Positions 29,001 through 37,216 of a stretch of DNA of 62,204 nt are shown here, piece by piece. The notes under the pieces are model-generated. The model did not search any database and was not told the origin of the DNA. It was given only the letters and a program-made list of their open reading frames with translations. Source of the stretch: an uncultured Bacteroides sp. (GTDB taxonomy: Bacteria > Bacteroidota > Bacteroidia > Bacteroidales > UBA11471). Numbering within the stretch: the first letter of the stretch is position 1; every line of letters begins with the position of its first letter. Position numbers and translations under genes: made by a program. The stretch lies in the NCBI GenBank assembly GCA_905210875.1, contig CAJLYN010000001.1, forward strand, positions 1 through 62,204, written 5' to 3'.

Positions 29001-29352
29001 CACGCTGTGCCGAAACGCTCACCTCTTCAAGAGTATGACTCTCTTCGGTCAAGGATGCATTCAGAACTTTTTGTCCGGTGTACTTCACCTTATAGGTCTC
29101 CATACCGATGAACGAGAAATTGATGACAAGGTCCTGCTCATCGGGAATTCTGATACGATACTCGCCATTGGCATCGACAAGCACACTGGCCAAAGTACGT
29201 TCATCTTTGTTTTGGACAAAGACGCTGGCGCCGGCAAGAGGTTCGCCCGAAGCTTTCTCCAATACCTTACCGGTCAAAACCGTCTGCGCCGCCATAGCCT
29301 GAGATACTACAAACGCGAGCAGCAAAAGGTATATTTTCCGTGTTATTTTCAT
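26056..29352 (-). CDS. SusC-like TonB-dependent outer-membrane transporter (first pair)
   Basis: 1098 residues from ATG 29352 (signal peptide ending AMAAQ; the ATG at 29364 only adds MIYT and would lie within 7 nt of the FAS1 stop). Order: carboxypeptidase-regulatory-like domain (about 25-110), TonB plug (about 130-250) with the SusC signatures IRIRGTQTLNGNADPLIVVDGVPY and DIESIEVLKDAQATAMWGTKGANGVLVI, then the barrel, ending in the terminal Phe of FGINLRF. There is no STN domain. It lies between a four-FAS1 lipoprotein gene and susD in one operon. It imports oligosaccharides released at the surface. Confidence 0.96.
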   Translation of the reverse strand: MKITRKIYLLLLAFVVSQAMAAQTVLTGKVLEKASGEPLAGASVFVQNKDERTLASVLVDANGEYRIRIPDEQDLVINFSFIGMETYKVKYTGQKVLNASLTEESHTLEEVSVSAQRVQRNQMGLTPREELGAVQRMSMEGLETAPVTSVAEALQGALSNVDIVTGADPGSNSTIRIRGTQTLNGNADPLIVVDGVPYPVEVDDDFDFASASTDDYSNLLDISPADIESIEVLKDAQATAMWGTKGANGVLVINTKKGAKGKISFSFNTSAEVRKEASTYPLLNAAQYVSMVQDALWNSINDVGYTEGMTEYLPLINSDEINFNPAGLLFNEYNVDTNWLDEVSRIGYNTDNTFSMSGGGDKATYRLSLGYLKETGTTIGTDLQRFSTRFNMHYAFSKKLDISSDFSFTYNIRNSSWSEKVNNKEPSSPRSIAITKMPQESPYVMTEDGSARTDTYFTPYEDFGMTFVDDRNYNPVAMVNEAVNRLDSYQTRITFQLHYEILPVLHYYGTVALTANNKRTKKYIPNEVTGVPWVSTTDYAVSNDWYNRASDVTSDQLYLYTENRLVYMQTFNEIHRIVASGILQIEQTSETGYGAQTAGNASYYLSDPSTGGYIVGLSSSEATRRSLLSNFSAQYNLYDRYMFNATFQVEGSSALPSHTRWGIFPTFGIGWQLGDEPFMMNQEFISLCKLRLSWGQTGNAPSGTSPYVGTFSANSSGYLNMSSIYPSRIQLDNIDWEVVDKWNAGVDFGILNDKVLFTVDLYKNVTNNLLQKGMKLPTSTGFSKLEWFNSGKMTNRGWEFRVDLNDIVKTKDWRFTFSFNISQNENKVNEFPSNLDMETYEFGNGNYAYLIMAGNPLGSFYGYRYKGVYQNVDDTYARDLNGNYIYDIDGKHVIMSNGTQQVYPGDAKYEDINGDGVIDANDIVYLGNYSPKILGGFNFRLSYKNWQLSANFQGRVGQKVFNQTRLNSEQMRGNSNQSTATLRRWRNEGDITDMPRALYGRGYNSLGSDRYIEDASFLRMKTITLKYSFPRNLTRKMHLSAFDLYVTAYDLLTFTKYSGQDPEVGEKKIDDAGIIRLAVDGASTPKPIRVKFGINLRF

Positions 29353-29370
29353 AGTGTATATCATATTTTA

Positions 29371-31779
29371 TTATTCCACAACGTAAGTTCCATCACCGAA
29401 GTCGAGGTAATTGTCGATAATATACACGGCGCAATCGTTATAGATGTACGGGAAAGAATTGACTACCCGTGCCGTGCGACCCTTGGTGTCGGTAATTTGC
29501 AAATACGAACCCATATCCGAGATTTGAACCGAGGTAAAGCTGCCATCGTCTTTCGGGTTGAAAGAGTAGAGCGTGCGTGTGCCTTGACCGTCGCCGGGCA
29601 TGGGATAGTCGAGCAAGCGGCTTCTTTCAACTGAAATAAAGAGGTTAGGCATATAACCTTTGAAGTTCTTGCTACCACGCGCAGAAATGAAACCATCGTC
29701 ATATGCTTTCTGCACAGCCTGATTGTTCGGTGCAAGTACGATGTAGCGAGGCAGGTCACCATTACCGGGGCCCTCAGCTTCCATGGAAATAAACACTTCG
29801 ACATTTTCGGTAGAGTCGTTCAATGACGAAAGGATACCCGACTGGTAGAAGTTACGCGAACCGTAGGTGGTTTCCTTGAATTCCCAAGGTACCTGTGCCT
29901 CAATCACGGCAAGAGACTGGAAGGTACGCGACTCGGGCAGCAATGCCGACGCGAGGCTACCTCCTTCAAGAGCGTAAACATGACCGTTACGCACTTCGAG
30001 GTCGGTCATCTCCTTAAAGGTAACGGCCGAACGCTGCATATCACCGTGCAGACCGTAACGGGTGTTATATGTAGTGGTCGAATAGATGGTATCTTCGTGA
30101 GAGAAGAGGTAATTGAACGAACCACTGGTGAGGTAATAAATTCGGTCGTTGGTATTGGGAATCTCAATCATGTCGTCGGCAATCTGGTTGCGAACGATAT
30201 TGGCCGAATTGGCCATACTCAACGAAACGGTACCACCTTCACCATCGGAGATGATTACGTCTTCAGCACCATAGACATTGGGATTGGTATTCTCATAGAT
30301 AAGCGTCTCACCACCCACACTGGTTGCTTCCAACATTGCCTGCGTGGGATAGAATGCGTGGAACTGCTGGTTGGCAGCCGTGTAAAGATCGATTACACCC
30401 GACTTGGCCATAAGCAACATAAACATGTTGTACTTAGGATTCACAAAGGCGGGAGCCGTTACATAATAGAAGTATTGGGGAACAGAAACCAACTGGTCTA
30501 CACCGTAAACGATACCATTGGAACAAAGATAACGGTCTTGTATCTCGCTGGGATTGATAGAGACACGAGCTCTGCTGGCCATGGTAACAGCATTTCCTGC
30601 TGAAATTTCGCTCGGAAGCAGCGGGCCATATATTCCGAAGAGACGGTGGCTGGCTTCCAACTCGCTCATAAGTACATAAAGCGGCGTGAAACGTACCGAA
30701 TCCCAATTGTTGGTTCCATAATAAGGAGCCCAGTATTTGTCATAGAACGCCTGCATGGCTGCGTCCTGCGGAGCAAACAACGTATTTGATGCTACCGACA
30801 TCGGGCCGAGGTAATAAGACTCTGTTTCGGTATTACCACCGACAACCGAAACGCCCACACGCTCATAGGCAATAGACGAGAGACCGTTGTGCTTGTAAAC
30901 AAATGCGGAGTCACGGTTGTTATAATTCATCGACAGGACTTCATCGTAACTGAGCGATTTGAAACGGTCGTAAACGTGGGTAACGATAGAATATTTACTA
31001 TCGGATGCTATAGCCTGATACATGGTTTTGAGCGGCTCAACAACATCGTCTATCACATAAAGATAACCGTTGTCGGTGATGATTTCATATTCCTTCACAC
31101 CGGCATTGGCCACTCTGAAATAAGGCGCTGCACCGGGTGCCCAATTGTCGCCTTGCCACAAGTTGTCGCCGTATTGTGAAAAGAAATAGTTATAATTGAT
31201 GGCACCACTCGAACCGCTCGAACCATTGTTGTTGTAATAGTTGAAGAGATTGGGTGTAAACACAGGAATGTACTTCTCCTGGTGGAACACCTTGACGAGG
31301 GCACCGTCGCGGGCCGGATCAGAAATCATCTCGGCCGCATCACGGCTACGGGTACGATACTTAAAGTAAAGGCCGATCCAGTCGTCTTCTACATTCGTAC
31401 CTTCGGGGCGATACTCCATAAAATCATCAGCCTTGAAGCTGTAATAAAGCAGATGGTATGTCACCATGTTCTGCAACTCCTCTTCGGGTATTTCCTCGAC
31501 AGAAGAGTAGCCGTGGCGGGAAAGATACTTTTGGAACGCTTCGTCATCGGGGGCGAAAATCGTAGCCAAACCTTTTCCGCGTACCAAATCTTCATAACCT
31601 GCACGCTGCGCAGCTCTCAAGAAACTGGTAAAATTGCCTCTACTTTCTAGATAATCCCAAGCATTTCCCACAGAAACGGAGGTAGAGTGACGCTCATTGT
31701 CATAATACTTGTCCATTTCATTACAGGAAAAGAAGAATAGCAGAAGTGCTGAGGCTAACAGATTAGTCCATTTTTTCAT
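29371..31779 (-). CDS. Large fasciclin (FAS1) repeat lipoprotein, about four FAS1 domains
   Basis: 802 residues with lipobox FFFSC (Cys19) followed by NEMDKYYDN. Four successive FAS1-like units can be traced: about 35-250 (ATIFAPDDEAFQKYL, MVTYHLLYYSF, NGYLYVIDDVVEPL), 260-430 (NTLFAPQDAAMQAFY, NGIVYGVDQLV), 440-620 (HAFYPTQAMLEATS, NGHVYALEGG) and 640-800 (IVLAPNNQAVQKAYDDG, DCAVYIIDNYL). Unlike the other two fasciclin proteins in this array it has no extra C-terminal sandwich. It is 18 nt upstream of SusC and 55 nt after a glycosidase gene. FAS1 domains mediate adhesion in other organisms; here a surface scaffold or glycan-capture role is inferred. Confidence 0.85.
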   Translation of the reverse strand: MKKWTNLLASALLLFFFSCNEMDKYYDNERHSTSVSVGNAWDYLESRGNFTSFLRAAQRAGYEDLVRGKGLATIFAPDDEAFQKYLSRHGYSSVEEIPEEELQNMVTYHLLYYSFKADDFMEYRPEGTNVEDDWIGLYFKYRTRSRDAAEMISDPARDGALVKVFHQEKYIPVFTPNLFNYYNNNGSSGSSGAINYNYFFSQYGDNLWQGDNWAPGAAPYFRVANAGVKEYEIITDNGYLYVIDDVVEPLKTMYQAIASDSKYSIVTHVYDRFKSLSYDEVLSMNYNNRDSAFVYKHNGLSSIAYERVGVSVVGGNTETESYYLGPMSVASNTLFAPQDAAMQAFYDKYWAPYYGTNNWDSVRFTPLYVLMSELEASHRLFGIYGPLLPSEISAGNAVTMASRARVSINPSEIQDRYLCSNGIVYGVDQLVSVPQYFYYVTAPAFVNPKYNMFMLLMAKSGVIDLYTAANQQFHAFYPTQAMLEATSVGGETLIYENTNPNVYGAEDVIISDGEGGTVSLSMANSANIVRNQIADDMIEIPNTNDRIYYLTSGSFNYLFSHEDTIYSTTTYNTRYGLHGDMQRSAVTFKEMTDLEVRNGHVYALEGGSLASALLPESRTFQSLAVIEAQVPWEFKETTYGSRNFYQSGILSSLNDSTENVEVFISMEAEGPGNGDLPRYIVLAPNNQAVQKAYDDGFISARGSKNFKGYMPNLFISVERSRLLDYPMPGDGQGTRTLYSFNPKDDGSFTSVQISDMGSYLQITDTKGRTARVVNSFPYIYNDCAVYIIDNYLDFGDGTYVVE

Positions 31780-31834
31780 AATACTTCGCGTTTTTTCCGT
31801 ATGTAATTTAATTATCTCTTTTTAATCGTACTTG

Positions 31835-33982
31835 TCAAGGCATAGGTTGCAGACCTTCCCAACGCACATCCCAATTGCCATCTTTGGGGAATCCGGGATT
31901 TACGCCTTCACTACCGTCCCAACCGGCACACATCATGGCCACCGTGGTAAGGAGGCCTCCGTTACCGGGCAGATAGACACGAAGACGAGAATCCTGATAG
32001 TTATGACCGTTGGGGAGATAGGTATTGGTGCGTTTGTCCATCAAGAGAGCGCCGACAGCCTTCTCGGTATCTCCCAGACGAGCAGCATCCATGGCCGTCA
32101 TGGCAAAGTCCCAACCCCAGGTTTTGCCCCAATTCCAGTTGTCCCACACCCAATTCAAGGTGTTCTGCATAATATCTTCGCGCACCAACGGACACTTGGG
32201 GAGAATACCCAGTGCACCCAACACGGCCATGTGGTCGGAGGTATAGCGTATATCCTTATAAGTATCGGTAGCTGTTTCGGCGGCTAAATAAAGGCCGTCC
32301 TGGTAAGCCAGGGGAGAAAGCTTGTCGAGCATCTCGTCCCATTGCGGATTACGTTCAAGGCCTTCACGCTCGCGCCACTTCTGAGCTACGCTGATGGCAT
32401 AATGCCAATAGGAAAGTTCAAATGGAGGATTAACCGTCTCGGCGGCACGCAACGTTTCCTGGGCAGGAATGGCACCTTTGAGTACATAACGGCCTTCGAG
32501 CTCGTCGTAAGTTGCAAATGAATACATAAACTCGGCCGTGGCGGCTACCAAGTCTTTATATCGGTCGAGCACCTCCTTGGAGGGATTGGCGCGATACATA
32601 AGCTCGGCCATATAAATAAAATGCGGCTGTTGCCAGATAAGGAAAGAGCCTACCTTCGCCGGAGCCTCAACGGCCGACGGGTCGGTCATCTTCATCCAAC
32701 GTACACCATCAAAGCCCTGACGCTCGGCAATGGCACGTGCGTTGGTATAGGCTGAATCACGATACCAGGCCAAGCTCCGCTCAAGCAACTCGGGGCGTCC
32801 CCACAAAGCAAAATGAACGCCATGCCACCAGTGCATCTCGAGATGGAACTTTCCAAACCATGTGTTGTAGGTAAGACCCGACTCCTGCGGGGGAACCGAG
32901 CCGGCGCACTGTATGGCCATGAGATACTGCGAAAGCACGACGCGACGTTCCAACTCTTTGGCACGAGGATCTTTACAATGCGAAAAATCGACAATACCTC
33001 CGTGCGACCAATAGTTGTTCCAATATTGGGTAGCGGAGGCAAGAAGGGTTTCGTAGGGGAGATTCTCTTCGGTCGGTTCGGCCGAGGTAAAACGGCAAGT
33101 AAACGAAAGCGTGTCGCCCGATTGCGGGGTGAGTACGAAGTAATGTTTAGCCTTCTCTGAGAGTTGTGCATCGCCCGTCCAAGAGAGACGCACATAATAG
33201 GTAGTCTCGTCGAGCTGACGTTTGAGGGTTGCCGAATGAGCATCTTGGGCCACGATCGTCGTGGTGTGCTTGTCGGGCTGTGTCCAGTCACAAGCATCAT
33301 CGGCATGCTTTCCGGTGGGATAAGGGAAATGGAGTTTCACTCCTACCCGGCCTGTGGCGAAGAGAGGCGAAACAACTTGTGCGCCAATCTCATCGTAGAG
33401 ACTGTCACACGCTGTCACAACCGAAACCGGCTGACCATCGACCGAGAAATTACTATGAATTTGTCCGTTCCACAAGTCAAGTTCTTGATTAATTCCGGAA
33501 AGTTCTTCAACCTTCACCGGAGAGCCATCTTCGTGAGTCATTTCCAGGCCGACAATTCCCAAGTGGAGACGATGCGGATTGACCCTATACCAGTTGGCCG
33601 CTTCACGAGGACGTCCGGGCTCGTTGAACTGTACAGCATAGAGCTCTTTATGTCCTCGCCCGAAGTCATACTCTTTGAGCGTCTCTTCGAAACGATAATT
33701 TTCGGGATTGGCAAACGAATGCCACCCCCACTGTGATTGCGTACCCAATGGTACACCGGCACTATACAACTCGGGATAGGTCTGCAAACCGGTAACATCG
33801 ACCGTGTAGGCAAACTCGCCATTTCCCACAGAAAGGGAGGCTAAATCATTGAACTCTGAGATTTTAGGATTGTTTCTCTGTACAACTTCTTTTCTGTTGA
33901 TGGGTTCATTTTTCCCGTTCGAACAGGATGTAAAAGAAAGACACACAGAAAGGATTAAGCACAAAAACAGCATTCTTTTCAT
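31835..33982 (-). CDS. Lipoprotein six-hairpin glycoside hydrolase, family uncertain
   Basis: 715 residues with lipobox SFTSC (Cys20). An N-terminal beta-sandwich (about 40-300) is followed by an (alpha/alpha)6 core (about 330-690) with TYNTWFGKFHLEMHWWHGVHFALWGRPELL, SFLIWQQPHFIYMAELMYR, FELSYWHYAISVAQKW and NWGKTWGWDFAMTAMDAARLG. This layout matches the GH65/GH95-like clan of inverting exo-enzymes, but I cannot assign a family or activity. A conserved Glu in FHLEMHWWHG is a candidate catalytic acid. It is the first gene of the SusCD/FAS1 unit and, being a lipoprotein, may act at the cell surface or outer-membrane periplasmic face on oligosaccharides handled by that system. Confidence 0.75.
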   Translation of the reverse strand: MKRMLFLCLILSVCLSFTSCSNGKNEPINRKEVVQRNNPKISEFNDLASLSVGNGEFAYTVDVTGLQTYPELYSAGVPLGTQSQWGWHSFANPENYRFEETLKEYDFGRGHKELYAVQFNEPGRPREAANWYRVNPHRLHLGIVGLEMTHEDGSPVKVEELSGINQELDLWNGQIHSNFSVDGQPVSVVTACDSLYDEIGAQVVSPLFATGRVGVKLHFPYPTGKHADDACDWTQPDKHTTTIVAQDAHSATLKRQLDETTYYVRLSWTGDAQLSEKAKHYFVLTPQSGDTLSFTCRFTSAEPTEENLPYETLLASATQYWNNYWSHGGIVDFSHCKDPRAKELERRVVLSQYLMAIQCAGSVPPQESGLTYNTWFGKFHLEMHWWHGVHFALWGRPELLERSLAWYRDSAYTNARAIAERQGFDGVRWMKMTDPSAVEAPAKVGSFLIWQQPHFIYMAELMYRANPSKEVLDRYKDLVAATAEFMYSFATYDELEGRYVLKGAIPAQETLRAAETVNPPFELSYWHYAISVAQKWREREGLERNPQWDEMLDKLSPLAYQDGLYLAAETATDTYKDIRYTSDHMAVLGALGILPKCPLVREDIMQNTLNWVWDNWNWGKTWGWDFAMTAMDAARLGDTEKAVGALLMDKRTNTYLPNGHNYQDSRLRVYLPGNGGLLTTVAMMCAGWDGSEGVNPGFPKDGNWDVRWEGLQPMP

Positions 33983-34003
33983 GGTATACTTCTATTTATC
34001 TTA

Positions 34004-34011
34004 CAAAGATA
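34004..34011 (-). promoter_or_regulatory. Perfect -7 box (TATCTTTG) near the head of the SusCD/FAS1 unit
   Basis: An exact TAnnTTTG on the minus strand, 22 nt before the start codon at 33982, with no TTTG at the usual 19-21 nt. A promoter lacking a -33 box would fit activator-dependent expression. Confidence 0.4.
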
Positions 34012-34108
34012 AAGGCTATTTCACGCGGGCATACTGCGCAAAATGACCCTATTAATAACTATTTTGTCTTTTAAATATTGTAAATTACACACAAAGGGTT
34101 ATTCTGGG

Positions 34109-34137
34109 CAAAAGTAGATGTGAATCGAGTTTTCAAG
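34109..34137 (-). promoter_or_regulatory. Second candidate promoter for the SusCD/FAS1 unit
   Basis: The minus strand reads CTTG (34134-34137), 17 nt, then TACTTTTG (34109-34116). It would give a leader of about 120 nt. It lies about 30 nt downstream of the inverted repeat at 34169-34196. Confidence 0.4.
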
Positions 34138-34168
34138 GCTCACCGTTTTGCCCTTTTTAATACAATAT

Positions 34169-34196
34169 TTGTCCTTAGAAGAAGAAATAAGGACAA
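34169..34196. promoter_or_regulatory. Inverted repeat TTGTCCTTA-N10-TAAGGACAA, candidate operator
   Basis: Perfect 9-bp arms at 34169-34177 and 34188-34196, centres 19 bp apart (about two helical turns), placed upstream of the candidate promoter. This geometry suits a dimeric regulator binding one DNA face. There is no T-run, so it is not a terminator. Confidence 0.4.
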
Positions 34197-34304
34197 TGCA
34201 AAAAAAGCATGTGGATTTTTTTGACACGCCAAATTGGTCATCTGAGATAGCTCTAACGCTCAAAAATAAAGATAAGTTGGAGAAAGGGTCTCTCAGGCAT
34301 AGAA

Positions 34305-34340
34305 CAAAAAATCCACCTCGACAAAGGCCGAGATGGATTT
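34305..34340 (-). terminator. Terminator of the rhamnose/GH105/GH28 unit
   Basis: A 12-bp stem with one G-U pair (34329-34340 with 34309-34320) is followed on the minus strand by a T-run continuing from the second arm (six Ts). It lies 21 nt after the GH28 stop. Confidence 0.85.
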
Positions 34341-34361
34341 ATGAGAAACAGGCAGATAGAC

Positions 34362-35795
34362 TTAAAGCACGGGTGACTTCACGACTTTGCCATTTATCTT
34401 CAAATTGTTAAAACGAACATCTTTGACACCACCTCTGATGTAAATTCCATCTTCGGGGTTGACAGAGCCCTTCTTCACGTTGTTGAACTCGCAGTTGTCT
34501 ACCTGGATATTATACACATTGTCGGAGCCTTCCAATCCTACGTAATAGATACCCAAACTACTGCCTTCGCAGGTAATGTTTTCACAAAGAACGTTACGCA
34601 CCGTGGGTGGGAAACTGCGATCGCATTTCTCACGGTTTTCGTATTGGAGATTGATACGCAGCACGGCTTCGCGACAAACGCCCACCTTGATGTTACGCAC
34701 AAAAACATTCTCGATAATACCACCGCGGCAGTTGCTGGTCTTGATGCGGATAACACGGTCGAGATTGGGGCTATCCATCTCACAGTCTTCTACGTAGAGA
34801 TTTTTATAACCACCGGAAATTTCACTACCGATAACCACTCCTCCATGGCCGTCGTACATCTTGCAGTTACGCACGATGATATTCTGGCTGGGAACGCCCC
34901 AGGTACGACCATCGCGGTTGCGGCCGCTCTTGATGGCAATGCAGTCATCGCCCGTATCGAAGATGCAGTTTTCGATAATCACACCATTGCAAGATTCAGG
35001 GTCACAACCGTCACCGTTAGGACCACGGTTGACGAAATGCACACCACGCACGATAAGATTGGTACAGAAAAGCGGATGTAACGTCCAGAAGGGAGAATTC
35101 TGCATCGTAACGCCTTCTACCAAAACTCGGTCGCAACGGTAGAGATTGACCAACTGGGGACGCATACCGTCCTGCACCGTCATCTGGCGTTTGTAAATAG
35201 GTTCACCGGCCTCGCCCCAAGCAAGCAGTTTGGCACGGCCGCCGCAGTTCTGACCTATCATACCCTCTTTCCAGCCATACTTCTTGGCACCGCACATGGG
35301 CCACCATGTCTCCATAGAGCCTTGTCCGTCTATAACACCTTTACCGGTGATGGCCAGGTTTGTCTCACCGAAGGCATAAATCAACGGATGCATATTGTAA
35401 CAATCGATTCCTTCCCAGCGGGTAAGCACGGCAGGCATATAAAGCTCGGGGTTGGTATCGAATTTGAGTACGGCACCTTCTTCGAGATGGAAATTAACGT
35501 TGCTTTTGAGGGTGATGGGGCCAGTATAGAAAGTACCGGCAGGGACAACCACGGTACCGCCACCAGCCTGATTGCAAGTTACAATAGCCAGATTGATGGC
35601 ATCGTGACAGGGAGCCTCGGGGGTGTCGGGTTTAGCTCCGAAATCGGTAATGTTGAAAGTGCGATCGGGGAAAGAGGTTTTCTCAATCGACTTTTCAAGC
35701 TTGGCAGCCTGTTTCCACGCGTCCTTGGAAGAGAGCTGCGCCGAAATCAAGGCCGGAGCCAGAAGAGCGCACAGGAGGAACAAGTTTTTTTTCAT
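34362..35795 (-). CDS. GH28 polygalacturonase / rhamnogalacturonase
   Basis: 477 residues with a signal peptide (cleavage after LISA). Right-handed beta-helix enzyme that hydrolyses alpha-galacturonosyl bonds in pectin by inversion. The catalytic signature is complete: NGDGCDPESC (Asp262), TGDDCIAIKSG (Asp283, Asp284) and GHGGVVIGSE (His317). The N-terminal FNITDFGAKPDTP is the usual start of the helix. It is the last gene of the rhamnose operon, 77 nt after GH105 with a stem-loop in the gap, and is followed by a terminator. Position beside rha genes and GH105 favours action on rhamnogalacturonan or unsaturated oligosaccharides over plain homogalacturonan, but sequence alone does not settle this. 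Confidence 0.93.
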   Translation of the reverse strand: MKKNLFLLCALLAPALISAQLSSKDAWKQAAKLEKSIEKTSFPDRTFNITDFGAKPDTPEAPCHDAINLAIVTCNQAGGGTVVVPAGTFYTGPITLKSNVNFHLEEGAVLKFDTNPELYMPAVLTRWEGIDCYNMHPLIYAFGETNLAITGKGVIDGQGSMETWWPMCGAKKYGWKEGMIGQNCGGRAKLLAWGEAGEPIYKRQMTVQDGMRPQLVNLYRCDRVLVEGVTMQNSPFWTLHPLFCTNLIVRGVHFVNRGPNGDGCDPESCNGVIIENCIFDTGDDCIAIKSGRNRDGRTWGVPSQNIIVRNCKMYDGHGGVVIGSEISGGYKNLYVEDCEMDSPNLDRVIRIKTSNCRGGIIENVFVRNIKVGVCREAVLRINLQYENREKCDRSFPPTVRNVLCENITCEGSSLGIYYVGLEGSDNVYNIQVDNCEFNNVKKGSVNPEDGIYIRGGVKDVRFNNLKINGKVVKSPVL

Positions 35796-35825
35796 ACTGT
35801 AATATTTATAGATTATAAAATATCA

Positions 35826-35863
35826 AGGTCTGTCACACTCATTGCAGTGAGAGTGACAGACCT
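35826..35863 (-). other. Intercistronic stem-loop between GH105 and GH28
   Basis: A 16-bp stem with one mismatch (35826-35841 and 35848-35863) and a 6-nt loop, without a following T-run. It is more likely an mRNA-processing or stability element than a terminator. Confidence 0.6.
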
Positions 35864-35872
35864 CATCGTTGA

Positions 35873-37186
35873 CTAGTCTTTATCGACCACAATGCGGTCG
35901 TACTGTTGCTCGGCTTTAATTTCGGTATACTTGGGAGCATCCATCATCTCGACCAAAGCGCGCAACACGGGTCCCTCACCCATCGGATCGTTCTTTTGGG
36001 TGGGACGGTTATAATAATAGGTAAGCGAAGGCATAATGCCGGTACCTACGCAGATGGCTTCGAGGTCGCCGTCGGGCGACATCTTGGAGAGAATACCTTT
36101 CAAGCCCTGCTCGGCCACATAGATAAAGTCTTTGTGTATCCAACCCTGCTTGACACCCCGCGCAATGGCGAAGGTAAACATAGCCGTACCGGTAACTTCA
36201 TCGTAAGAGTCGGTCTTGTCGAGCAACTGGTGCCAGAGACCGTTCTCGCCCTGATAACGGCACACACCGCTCACTTGACGACGGAAGTTCTCCAAAAGAG
36301 CCTCACGCTGGGGGTGATTCTCGGGCAGGCGGCTCAGCAGGTCGGCCTGAGCCATAAGCATCCAGCCGTTGGCTCTCGACCAGTGCGCCACGCCATGCTC
36401 ATCGGTATCGGTGTGATAGCAGTGGTAATAAATCTGCTTCTCGGGACACCAGAGATACTTGTGATACTGCAACACTTGATTGGCAGCATCGTCGAAGTAT
36501 TTCATGTCGCCGGTAGCCTCACCCATGCGGCAGAGGAACGATACAGCCATAAAGAGGTCGTCAGCCCAAACGGTGTTTTCATGCGGCCAAAGGCGGGCAA
36601 TGGTGCCGTCGATAAGTCGCGGCTCGGCATAGTTCAAGTGGTCGGCAGTTTCATCGATGTAAGTTTGAAAAGCCTTGTCGGGAGCGGGCAGATGGCGCTG
36701 CAAGTCGATGAGCGAAGCGCCCATGGGGCCGTTGTCGTCGAGACGCTTGCCCCGAAATATCATGTGCCAACTCACTTTGCGCACGGCCATCCAACCGCCG
36801 GATTTGAGGGCTGCATCGAATTTCTTTCTGAAAAATTCGAGATTGCCTTCATTGAAGACAAAGTTCATGTTTTTAAGCACATAATCCTTGTATTTCTCAT
36901 CGCCGAGTTTGTCGGCAAGTTCGAGCATGGCAATATGCAGCACACCGTTGGTATAGTGCCAGTCGTTGTATTTGCAGGCAACTTTGATAGGAGCTGAGGG
37001 TTTTTGCTTCTTTACCGTCGCAAAGGTCTCGCCAGTCTCGGTATTTTTAAACTGGTAGGTAGTGCTCTCCACAATACGGTCGGCCATGGCAAGGGCTGCA
37101 TCTTTGGCCGTGCGCTTCTTGGCAGGGGCTGCCAAGAGCGATGAAGCGGTCAAAATGGCGAAAGCCAATAAGGTCAGTTTCTTCAT
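35873..37186 (-). CDS. GH105 unsaturated rhamnogalacturonyl hydrolase (rhamnose operon copy)
   Basis: 437 residues with a signal peptide (cleavage near SSLLAAP), hence periplasmic. GH105 enzymes hydrate and remove the unsaturated uronic acid left by pectic lyases. The (alpha/alpha)6 family is recognised by DDLFMAVSFLCRMGEATGD, HWSRANGWMLMAQADLLSRLPENH, GLWHQLLDKTDSYDEVTGTAMFTFAIARGV and the length. The gene is 30 nt after rhaD and therefore inside the rhamnose operon. The products of its action on rhamnogalacturonan oligosaccharides expose rhamnose, the substrate of the same operon. A second GH105 is encoded at 54653-55852, clearly different in sequence. Confidence 0.9.
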   Translation of the reverse strand: MKKLTLLAFAILTASSLLAAPAKKRTAKDAALAMADRIVESTTYQFKNTETGETFATVKKQKPSAPIKVACKYNDWHYTNGVLHIAMLELADKLGDEKYKDYVLKNMNFVFNEGNLEFFRKKFDAALKSGGWMAVRKVSWHMIFRGKRLDDNGPMGASLIDLQRHLPAPDKAFQTYIDETADHLNYAEPRLIDGTIARLWPHENTVWADDLFMAVSFLCRMGEATGDMKYFDDAANQVLQYHKYLWCPEKQIYYHCYHTDTDEHGVAHWSRANGWMLMAQADLLSRLPENHPQREALLENFRRQVSGVCRYQGENGLWHQLLDKTDSYDEVTGTAMFTFAIARGVKQGWIHKDFIYVAEQGLKGILSKMSPDGDLEAICVGTGIMPSLTYYYNRPTQKNDPMGEGPVLRALVEMMDAPKYTEIKAEQQYDRIVVDKD

Positions 37187-37216
37187 AAGGGTCGATAGTC
37201 TTTCGGTACGAAGAGA

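Larger units (their letters stand above)
33983..34361. other. Intergenic control region of the SusCD/FAS1 unit
   Basis: These 379 AT-rich bases follow GH28 and precede the glycosidase that heads the SusCD unit, all genes on the minus strand. They hold the GH28 terminator (34305-34340), a perfect 9-bp inverted repeat (34169-34196) and two candidate minus-strand promoters (34109-34137 and a lone -7 box at 34004-34011). Short frames on the plus strand here have no coding character. Confidence 0.6.

Noticed and set aside
17794..29352. The two SusC (and two SusD) genes as a recent duplication
   Set aside because: The proteins differ throughout, including the plug signatures and lengths (1043 versus 1098, 590 versus 518 residues), so they are distant paralogues rather than a recent copy.
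34148..34411. Plus-strand 87-codon frame before GH28
   Set aside because: It runs through the GH28 terminator hairpin and into the GH28 coding region in antisense, and has no recognisable domain or ribosome-binding context.
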